This document shows positions 57,776 through 64,000 of a stretch of 64,000 nucleotides of DNA, piece by piece. Source of the stretch: CAJXII01 sp965242915 (GTDB taxonomy: Bacteria > Campylobacterota > Campylobacteria > Campylobacterales > Arcobacteraceae); contig CBDETN010000027.1 of the NCBI GenBank assembly GCA_965242915.1, positions 427,921 to 491,920 on the forward strand. Reading direction: 5' to 3'. Position 1 is the first letter of the stretch, and every line of letters starts with the position of its first letter. The notes below the pieces were generated by a model. That model ran no database searches and was not told the DNA's origin. It worked only from the letters and a program-made list of their open reading frames with translations. Made by a program: the position numbers and the translations under genes.

Positions 57776-58863
57776 TTTTGCATACTTACTAAATCATAAA
57801 GTGCAAATTTAATACTTTTAACATTTTGATTGGTAACTGATGAAATTGGTAAAATAAAATATGGTAAATCATCATTATATTTATTAAAAGTTAAATCTTG
57901 AATGTAATATTTTTTCTCTTTATCGAATCCAAAGTCATTTTCACTAACTATGTCTAGTCCAATATCTTTAATAAATTGTTCAACTAAATCATTTAATTCT
58001 TCAGGATTAATTGCATCAACTTTTGTTAAAGCAATTGCAAATTTTCTTTTTGATAACTCTTCTGAGAATTTAGCAACTTCTTCTTTTAAAATATTATATT
58101 GATCTAAAGATGTTCTATAATTTGACATATCAATAGTAAATAATAAAGTTTGTGTTCTTTCAATATGTTTTAAAAAATCTAGTCCTAAACCTCTACCTTC
58201 ACTGGCACCATCAATAATACCAGGAATATCTGCCATCACAAATGAACTATATTCGCCTACATCAACTACTCCAAGATTTGGAATCAGTGTAGTAAATTCA
58301 TAATTTGCGATTTGAGGATGTGCATTTGAAGTTGTTGAAATTAAAGTTGATTTCCCAACATTTGGATAACCAACAAGTCCAACATCTGCAATTAATTTTA
58401 ACTCTAATCGAATCTTTTTTGTAATACCAGGAAGTCCAGGTTGTGAATATTTTGGAGTTTGATTTCTTGAACTTTTAAAGTGATAGTTACCTAATCCACC
58501 TTTTCCACCTTGCACCAAAAGATGTTTCTCACCCTCTTCAAGTAAATCTAACATAACTTCATCAGTCTCTACATCAATTACCTGAGTTCCAGGTGGTACT
58601 CTCAACATTAAATCAGGCGCCGACTTTCCAGTCATACGACTTCCCATACCTTGACGACCATTATCCGCAGCTAAAGTTCTTCTACCTTTATACCACGAAA
58701 GTGTATCTGTATTATTATCAACTACAAATAATACATCTCCGCCTTTTCCTCCATCACCACCGTCTGGTCCACCTTTTACGACAAACTTTTCAGTACGAAA
58801 TGATGTACACCCTGGTCCACCTTTTCCTGATGTAACAGTAAATTCAGCTTTATCTACAAACAT
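57763..58863 (-). CDS. obgE: Ribosome-associated GTPase Obg
   Basis: A 366-residue GTPase needed for large-subunit assembly. The glycine-rich Obg fold covers residues 1-158 (GGPDGGDGGKGG). In the G domain, Walker A is GYPNVGKS at 165-172, the DIPG motif lies near 215 and the base-specificity motif TKVD near 285. A strong terminator separates it from rpmA, so it needs its own promoter in the ~40-bp gap between them. Confidence 0.96.
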   Translation of the reverse strand: MFVDKAEFTVTSGKGGPGCTSFRTEKFVVKGGPDGGDGGKGGDVLFVVDNNTDTLSWYKGRRTLAADNGRQGMGSRMTGKSAPDLMLRVPPGTQVIDVETDEVMLDLLEEGEKHLLVQGGKGGLGNYHFKSSRNQTPKYSQPGLPGITKKIRLELKLIADVGLVGYPNVGKSTLISTTSNAHPQIANYEFTTLIPNLGVVDVGEYSSFVMADIPGIIDGASEGRGLGLDFLKHIERTQTLLFTIDMSNYRTSLDQYNILKEEVAKFSEELSKRKFAIALTKVDAINPEELNDLVEQFIKDIGLDIVSENDFGFDKEKKYYIQDLTFNKYNDDLPYFILPISSVTNQNVKSIKFALYDLVSMQKCKD

Positions 58864-58901
58864 AAAAACTCCGTTTTAACTTAATTATTTTTTATTTAAA
58901 C

Positions 58902-58943
58902 AAAAAAAGGCACTATAGCAAATATGCCACAGTGCCTTTTTTA
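58902..58943 (-). terminator. Strong intrinsic terminator after rpmA
   Basis: AAAAAAGGCACT and AGTGCCTTTTTT enclose an inner stem (GCA/TGC) and a short loop. On the minus strand the stem is followed by a long U-run. It lies 17 bp downstream of the rpmA stop and would end rplU-rpmA transcription before obgE. Confidence 0.88.
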
Positions 58944-58959
58944 AAAATTTTATCTACGA

Positions 58960-59214
58960 CTATGAAGCGTAAACAGAAACTTTTTTTCTTTTTTTATCTT
59001 TAACTTCAAATTTAACTTCACCGTCAATTAAAGCATAAATTGTGTGGTCTTTACCAATTCCAACACCATTACCAACATGTACTTTTGTACCTCTTTGTCT
59101 AATGATTATGTTACCAGCTTGCACTTGTTCACCACCAAATTTCTTAACACCAAGTCTTCGACCTGCTGAATCTCTGTTATTCTGTGTACTACCTTGACCT
59201 TTCTTGTGAGCCAT
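58960..59214 (-). CDS. rpmA: 50S ribosomal protein L27
   Basis: An 84-residue L27 beginning MAHKKGQGSTQNNRDSAGRRLGV and containing the GNIIIRQRGTKVHVGNGVGIGKDHTIYA core. L27 supports the peptidyl transferase centre. Co-transcribed with rplU, 10 bp apart. Confidence 0.98.
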   Translation of the reverse strand: MAHKKGQGSTQNNRDSAGRRLGVKKFGGEQVQAGNIIIRQRGTKVHVGNGVGIGKDHTIYALIDGEVKFEVKDKKRKKVSVYAS

Positions 59215-59224
59215 CTATATCTCC

Positions 59225-59533
59225 TTAAGCCGCTATTTTAGTAATTCTAATTTTTGTGAAGCTTCTTCTGAAACCTCTTTTTAGTTTACTATCTTTTCTT
59301 CTTCTTTTCTTGTAAATGATAACTTTTTTAGCTCTACCTTCTACAATAACTTCTGCTGTAACTGTTGAGTTTGCTACATCTTTACCAGTTTTTAATGTTG
59401 TTCCATCATTAACTGCTATAACATCTGCAAATTCAATAGTATCTTTTGGTTCTTTACTTAGTTTATCAACATCTAAAATATCACCTTCTGATACTTTGTA
59501 TTGTTTTCCACCAGATTTAATAATTGCGTACAT
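59225..59533 (-). CDS. rplU: 50S ribosomal protein L21
   Basis: A 102-residue L21 starting MYAIIKSGGKQYKV and ending with the RRKDSKLKRGFRRSFTKIRI tail typical of the family. It is the first gene of the rplU-rpmA pair. A ~90-bp AT-rich gap lies upstream. Confidence 0.98.
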   Translation of the reverse strand: MYAIIKSGGKQYKVSEGDILDVDKLSKEPKDTIEFADVIAVNDGTTLKTGKDVANSTVTAEVIVEGRAKKVIIYKKRRRKDSKLKRGFRRSFTKIRITKIAA

Positions 59534-59623
59534 TGTACTAATCCTTCTATTTTCGTGAAGCGTATTTTAACTTCTTTTAGTTTAAACTTTCTTTAAGCGT
59601 AATAAATTTTATTAAATATTTTT

Positions 59624-59956
59624 TTATTTGTGAGGTTTCACCATCCACTTTTTAAATGGTTGCAAACTATCAATATAATCAGCTACATCTTCTATCTCTT
59701 CTTTAGTTAGCGGCAATTTAGGCATAGCATTGGCAGGATAACCAAAGCTTCTAAATACCATTCCCGGTTTTTCAACATAAACTTTAACTTCTTCTTTAGT
59801 TCTTGTATATGATACTAAATTAAAATCTTTTCCAAGACTACCACTCATATTAATGCTATGACAATTAGCACAATTAATAAGATAAATCTCTTTTCCTGCT
59901 TCAACTGAAGCATATATATTTGTAACTATCAACAGTAAAATAAAATTTAATTTCAT
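59624..59956 (-). CDS. Monoheme cytochrome c
   Basis: A 110-residue exported cytochrome with a signal peptide (1-16), heme site CANCH at 30-34 and a likely methionine ligand in NAMPKLPLTKEE near residue 78. Class I cytochrome c. It stands alone, divergent from the hemerythrin/PAS gene, with a 170-bp gap without a recognised box. The electron partners are not clear. Confidence 0.88.
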   Translation of the reverse strand: MKLNFILLLIVTNIYASVEAGKEIYLINCANCHSINMSGSLGKDFNLVSYTRTKEEVKVYVEKPGMVFRSFGYPANAMPKLPLTKEEIEDVADYIDSLQPFKKWMVKPHK

Positions 59957-60126
59957 CTATAACCCTTTATTATAATTTTTTGAAACTTTATCTAAATAAG
60001 ATAAAAATAGTCTTAATTAAAAATATTAAATAGGATAGATTTTGTCTTATTTTATTATTTTAACCTAAATCTATGAATAGAAGTGCTACAATAAGACTAT
60101 AATAAATTAAAAATATAAGGAACAAA

Positions 60127-61110
60127 ATGAGTGAATTTTTAAATACGGATAATGATTCTGGTTTGCCTGACGGTCATCCATGTCAAGTTTATATGGATGA
60201 AAATCAACTAATAAGAGATATAATTGAAAATATTAATAATATAAATATACAGGACAATAAAGAACAATTTCTAATGTTTTTTGAGCAACTTTGTTTAATA
60301 GAAAAACATTATGCAAGAAAAGAGAATCAACTTTTCCCATATCTTGAAACTTACGGCTGGACTAGTCCAAGTCAAAATATGTGGGCATTTCATGACCAGA
60401 TAAGAGATGAGATAAAAGTGGTATGGAAAAATATAAAAGAAGATGATATTGTACAATTAAGCCAAAATCTACAAGTACTGTTTAAAAGTATTGACCACCT
60501 TATGCAAGTAGAAGAACATAGACTTTTACCAAATGCGATGAGTTATTTAAGTGAAGATGATTGGAAAGAGATGAGAGCCGGTGACGCGGAGATTGGTTGG
60601 ATGTTTGATAAAGCTCCGGCACCATATCCAGAAGTAACAAGCGAAGATTACATCCATCCAAGCCAAGATACTAAAAAGAGAAAGTTACCTTTTTCATTAG
60701 ATGGAAGAATAAAATTAAATGAGGGATATCTACTGGAAGACCAATTAAATCTTATGTTACAATTTATGCCTGTAGACTTAACTTATGTAGATGAAAATGA
60801 TATTGTTTTATTTTACAATCGAGGGGAGAATAGAGTATTCCCAAGAAGTGCAGGTATTATAGGAAGAGAAGTAAAATTTTGTCATCCTCCTAAAAGTGTT
60901 GATCAAGTTTTAATGATTTTGCGAGAATTTAAAGCGGGAAGAAGAGATGAAGCAGAATTTTGGATAGAGTTTAAAGAAAAATTCATACATATCCAATACT
61001 TTGCAATAAGAGATGAAGATGGTACTTACAGAGGTGTAATTGAGATGAGTCAAGATGTTACTCATATACGAAATCTAAAAGGGCAACAACGATTACTTGA
61101 TTGGGAATAG
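60127..61110 (+). CDS. Hemerythrin-like plus PAS domain protein (DUF438-like)
   Basis: A 327-residue cytoplasmic protein. The N-terminal half (about 15-150) looks like a hemerythrin-type four-helix bundle, with metal-binding-like residues in DGHPCQVYMDEN, EKHYARKENQLFPYLE, FHDQIRDEI and EHRLLP. The C-terminal half (about 200-320) is a PAS domain (MPVDLTYVDENDIVLFYNRGENRVFPRSAGIIGREVKFCHPPKSV). The pattern matches DUF438-type proteins, which are suggested to sense or handle NO or O2. TATAAT at 60098-60103 may be its -10. Function is not known. Confidence 0.85.
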   Translation: MSEFLNTDNDSGLPDGHPCQVYMDENQLIRDIIENINNINIQDNKEQFLMFFEQLCLIEKHYARKENQLFPYLETYGWTSPSQNMWAFHDQIRDEIKVVWKNIKEDDIVQLSQNLQVLFKSIDHLMQVEEHRLLPNAMSYLSEDDWKEMRAGDAEIGWMFDKAPAPYPEVTSEDYIHPSQDTKKRKLPFSLDGRIKLNEGYLLEDQLNLMLQFMPVDLTYVDENDIVLFYNRGENRVFPRSAGIIGREVKFCHPPKSVDQVLMILREFKAGRRDEAEFWIEFKEKFIHIQYFAIRDEDGTYRGVIEMSQDVTHIRNLKGQQRLLDWE

Positions 61111-61117
61111 ATAGTAT

Positions 61118-61149
61118 TAAGTTAAATGGTAGCAGTGCCATTTAACTTA
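61118..61149 (+). terminator. Terminator-like stem-loop after the hemerythrin/PAS gene
   Basis: TAAGTTAAATGG and CCATTTAACTTA form a perfect 12-bp stem around an 8-nt loop. It begins 7 bp after the stop codon. An IS256-family element begins 6 bp later. Confidence 0.7.
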
Positions 61150-61155
61150 TTTACA

Positions 61156-61580
61156 GGGACTGTAAATCTAACTGTGTAAATCCAAAAATATGATTATTTG
61201 ATAAAATATCAAATATGAAAAATATTAAGGATTTACATAATGAATTTATTAAATACAGAAGAATTAAAAAGACAAATAGCTAATGGAACATTTACAGGAT
61301 TAGATGATATTAGAAAAGAGTTTAAAAATATACTCAAAGAGGTAATACAAACTGCATCACAAGAAGAGCTAACCTCACACTTAGGTTATGATAAACATCA
61401 AGAATCAGACAATCAGAACTATCGTAACGGTTACAACGATAAAACTATAAAATCAAAATATGGAAATATAGATGTTGCGATTCCAAGAGATTTGCAAGTG
61501 TGGATTCCGCTACGCTCCATGAGAATCGAGCTTTGAACCACAACTTGTTAAAAAAAGAGAAATACTACTAAATGGTAGTG
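61156..61580 (+). mobile_element. IS256-family element, 5' part (interrupted by IS21)
   Basis: It starts at GGGACTG and runs through the terminal repeat, leader and first ~110 codons of the transposase, until the IS21 element begins at 61581. The 3' part is not visible because the IS21 runs off the window. It carries a 30-bp foreign stretch at 61491-61520. Confidence 0.88.
61240..61580 (+). pseudogene. IS256-family transposase fragment, frameshifted
   Basis: It matches residues 1-85 of the complete copy, up to VAIPRD, then enters the 30-bp insert (61491-61520). The insert shifts the frame and gives a stop 13 codons later. Beyond the insert the sequence again matches, up to LLNGS, where the IS21 sits. 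It is inactive. Confidence 0.88.
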
Positions 61581-61748
61581 TGCAAAAATCACTCCCAAAA
61601 AGACACCATATCACTTTTTATCTGGACACTTTTAATAAAAAAGTGATAGGAAAGTTTAAATTAAGTTTATTTGCTGGATTAAAACTAATTTAAGTTTGAG
61701 ATATTCTCCATATTAAACTACACTTCTAAAAATATTAGGAGTGTATCA

Positions 61749-63287
61749 ATGAGGAGAGTTTTAATGAAACAGATTAAAGAGATACTAAAATTAAAGTATC
61801 AAATGGATTTCTCATATAGGAGAATAGCAAAGAGTCTTGGTGTATCTAGATCTGCTGCAGCTGAATATTGTAGAAGATTTGAGATATTACCAGATAAACT
61901 GGAAGATTTTTTATTGCATGATGAAGATATTATGTATAAAATGCTTTTCCCTGAACAAACTATATTACACAGGCAATCTTTAAGACCTAAACCTGATGTT
62001 GAATATATTGATAAAGAAATTCGTAAAAAAGGTGTTACATATCTATTGTTATGGCAAGAGTATAAAGAGCAGAATCCTGATGGTTATGGATACACTCAAT
62101 TTAAAACTTATTATCATAAATATAAAAAGAAATTAAACCCATCAATGAGACAAATACACTTAAATGGTGAAAAATTATTTGTAGATTATAGTGGTGTTAC
62201 TGTTCCTATTTATAATAGTAAAACAGGAGTTATTTCAAAAGCTCAAATATTTGTAGCAGTATTAGGAGCATCAGGTTATACATATGTAGATGCAACACCT
62301 AGTCAAAAGCAAGAATACTTTATAAAGTCGCACACAAAAGCTTTTAACTTCTTTGGAGGAGTACCTAAAATATTAGTACCAGATAACCTAAAAAGTGCAG
62401 TTATTTCAAATAATAAAGATGGGATTGTTTTAAATGAAAGTTATAAAGCAATGGCAAATCATTATGGGTGTGTAATTGAACCAGCAAGACCATATAAACC
62501 AAAAGATAAAGCAAAAGCAGAACAAGGAGTTCAAGCAATTCAAAGATGGATATTAGCCGTTCTTCGGCATAGAAAATTCTTTGATGTTGAAGAACTTAAT
62601 GATGCTATATCTCCATTGCTTGATATTTATAACTCTAAGGTTATGAAACGATTAAAGAAAAGTAGAGATACTTTATTTAAAGAGTTAGATGAACCATACT
62701 TGCAACCACTAGCAGCTAATCAATATATTTATAAAGAGTTTAAAATAGCAACTGTAAATATAGATTATCATATAGAGCTTCAAAGTGCTAGATACTCAGT
62801 ACCATTTAAATATTTAGGAGAAAAAGTAGAGGTAAGATACTCAACATCTACAGTTGAGATTTATCATAAATCAAAGCTAATTGCCACACATCCAAGATAT
62901 TATGATAGTGAATATTCAACTATTAAAGAGCACCAACCTGAAAATCATCAATATCAAGATGCGAAGTTTAATCCTGGAAGATATTTAAACTGGGCAAAAA
63001 GTATAGGGGTTCAAACTGTAGAGTTTACAAAGATGAAATTAGAACAAGAGCAATTTCCATCATATGCATACAGAAAACTAAATGCCATTCTTTCATTGGC
63101 AAAACAATATGAAAAATATGAAGTTGATTTAGCTTTAGGATATGCAATGAGTATTAATGCCACTACAGTTGCATCTATAAAATCAATATTATCAAAAAAG
63201 CTTTATTATAAAAAGCCTGCTAATAATATTATAAATATAGCACAAAATAACCACAGTAATATTCGTGGTAATACAGAATATAAATAA
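61749..63287 (+). CDS. istA: IS21 transposase IstA (intact)
   Basis: A 512-residue transposase. It has the N-terminal helix-turn-helix RRIAKSLGVSRSAAAEYCRR, the integrase-like core around LFVDYSGVTVPIY and PKILVPDNLKSAV, and KPKDKAKAEQGVQAIQRWI with the third acidic residue. Two possible ATG starts lie 15 bp apart, each with a purine-rich site. It differs from the broken copy by a few codons (for example D against N near residue 59). Confidence 0.93.
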   Translation: MRRVLMKQIKEILKLKYQMDFSYRRIAKSLGVSRSAAAEYCRRFEILPDKLEDFLLHDEDIMYKMLFPEQTILHRQSLRPKPDVEYIDKEIRKKGVTYLLLWQEYKEQNPDGYGYTQFKTYYHKYKKKLNPSMRQIHLNGEKLFVDYSGVTVPIYNSKTGVISKAQIFVAVLGASGYTYVDATPSQKQEYFIKSHTKAFNFFGGVPKILVPDNLKSAVISNNKDGIVLNESYKAMANHYGCVIEPARPYKPKDKAKAEQGVQAIQRWILAVLRHRKFFDVEELNDAISPLLDIYNSKVMKRLKKSRDTLFKELDEPYLQPLAANQYIYKEFKIATVNIDYHIELQSARYSVPFKYLGEKVEVRYSTSTVEIYHKSKLIATHPRYYDSEYSTIKEHQPENHQYQDAKFNPGRYLNWAKSIGVQTVEFTKMKLEQEQFPSYAYRKLNAILSLAKQYEKYEVDLALGYAMSINATTVASIKSILSKKLYYKKPANNIINIAQNNHSNIRGNTEYK

Positions 63288-63302
63288 AAAGGATAGAAAA
63301 AA

Positions 63303-64000
63303 ATGAACCAAGAAACAGTAACAAATAAAATGAGTGAATTAAAATTAGAAGGCTTTAAAACAGCATACTTACGACAAATTGAAGATAGAAATTATGATAA
63401 ATTATCATTTAATGAGAAACTCTACAACCTACTTGAAGCCCAAGAGATACATCAGCACAACAGAAGGATTAAACTTAATTTTAATATATCAAAAATAAAA
63501 GATAAGCAAGCAACTTTAGAAGATTTAGTTTATAAGCAAACAAGAGGTTTAAATAAAGAACAAATTTTAGGATTAGCAAATATGGACTTTATAAGAAATT
63601 ATCAAAATATTATCATTACAGGTAAAACAGGAACTGGTAAATCTTATCTCGCACAAGCACTAGCTAATCGTTCTATCATGGATGGATTTAAAGCTTATTA
63701 TATTAGAGTTCCTACAATACTTGAAGATATATCAATCGCAAGAGCAGATGGAACATATACAAATTTCTTACGAAAACTTAGCAAATATAGTATTCTTATT
63801 TTAGATGACTTTGGAATAAATCCATTATCAGCTGATGATGCTACAAATTTATTAGAAATTATAGAAAGTAGAGTTGACTTATCATCAATAATTCTCACCT
63901 CTCAACTTCCTGTATCACAGTGGTATGATTATTTAAATAATGATACTGTTGCTGATGCAATATTAGATAGGATTGTACATTCTTCACATAGAGTTGAACT
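63303..64000 (+). CDS. istB: IS21 helper ATPase IstB, partial (runs off window)
   Basis: The first 232 codons of the same AAA+ ATPase as at 32256-32996, beginning MNQETVTNKMSELKLEGF. Walker A ITGKTGTGKSYL and Walker B ILDDFGINPLS are present. The frame is open to the window edge, 15 bp after istA. Confidence 0.95.
   Translation, partial: MNQETVTNKMSELKLEGFKTAYLRQIEDRNYDKLSFNEKLYNLLEAQEIHQHNRRIKLNFNISKIKDKQATLEDLVYKQTRGLNKEQILGLANMDFIRNYQNIIITGKTGTGKSYLAQALANRSIMDGFKAYYIRVPTILEDISIARADGTYTNFLRKLSKYSILILDDFGINPLSADDATNLLEIIESRVDLSSIILTSQLPVSQWYDYLNNDTVADAILDRIVHSSHRVE

Larger units (their letters stand above)
61581..64000 (+). mobile_element. IS21-family insertion sequence, second copy (runs off window)
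   Basis: It begins TGCAAAAATCACTC, as the other copy does, but has a shorter subterminal region: one AAAAAGACACC unit here against three in the copy at 32157-34763. It contains intact istA and the start of istB. Its right end and target duplication lie outside the window. Confidence 0.9.

Overview
The window is AT-rich DNA from a free-living or host-associated member of the Campylobacterota. The rRNA operon runs 16S, tRNA-Ile(GAT), tRNA-Ala(TGC), 23S, 5S. The ATP synthase cluster lacks the a and c subunit genes, and the protein-coding style fits that phylum. The 16S sequence reads most like Arcobacteraceae as I remember those sequences, although I could not run a comparison.

Left part (1-4.5 kb): the N-terminal part of topA (minus strand), a fatty acid desaturase, transketolase and thiol peroxidase. 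From 4.6 to 19.9 kb lies a nearly complete nitrite-to-nitrous-oxide module. It holds a nor operon (unknown 111-aa membrane protein, norC, norB, 51-aa membrane peptide), cytochrome cd1 nitrite reductase (nirS), a pentaheme cytochrome c and a heme d1 operon (a nirC-like cytochrome, nirJ, nirF, nirE). It continues with a Crp/Fnr-type regulator, a second pentaheme cytochrome interrupted by one in-frame stop, two small secreted proteins sharing a C-terminal motif, a membrane protein coupled to a fused nirDL, and a precorrin-2 dehydrogenase-like gene. Four TTGA-N6-TCAA boxes sit upstream of the nor operon, the d1 operon and both sides of the 16.5-16.7 kb divergent promoter region. The local regulator carries the E-x-x-S-R recognition helix that reads such boxes, so the cluster looks self-contained in its anaerobic/NO control.

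From 20.26 to 24.4 kb there is a nested insertion-sequence block: a 1333-bp IS3-like element interrupted by an IS256-family element (8-bp target duplication) and by a second IS3-family element (3-bp duplication). It abuts a decayed di-heme peroxidase-like gene on one side and an IS256 fragment on the other. Housekeeping genes follow: murG and ftsW (minus), a class B penicillin-binding protein and a cyclophilin (plus), and a Kef-type antiporter (minus). A second copy of the 1333-bp element (31.16-35.10 kb) carries an IS21-family insertion, and next to it lies the rRNA operon (35.24-40.76 kb, minus strand) with an exact consensus sigma-70 promoter at 41.07 kb.

From 41.2 to 59.5 kb all genes run on the minus strand: mtnN, fabD, slyD, the Tol-Pal envelope genes, the F1Fo ATP synthase genes, parB/parA, birA, fmt, proB, obgE, rpmA and rplU. 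They are followed by a small cytochrome c and a hemerythrin/PAS-type protein (plus). The window ends in another IS256 relic interrupted by an IS21-family element that runs off the edge.

At least five mobile elements in three families, several IS-on-IS insertions and at least two cytochrome genes broken by stop codons indicate recent IS expansion and ongoing gene loss around the accessory respiratory genes, while the core-gene blocks are intact.
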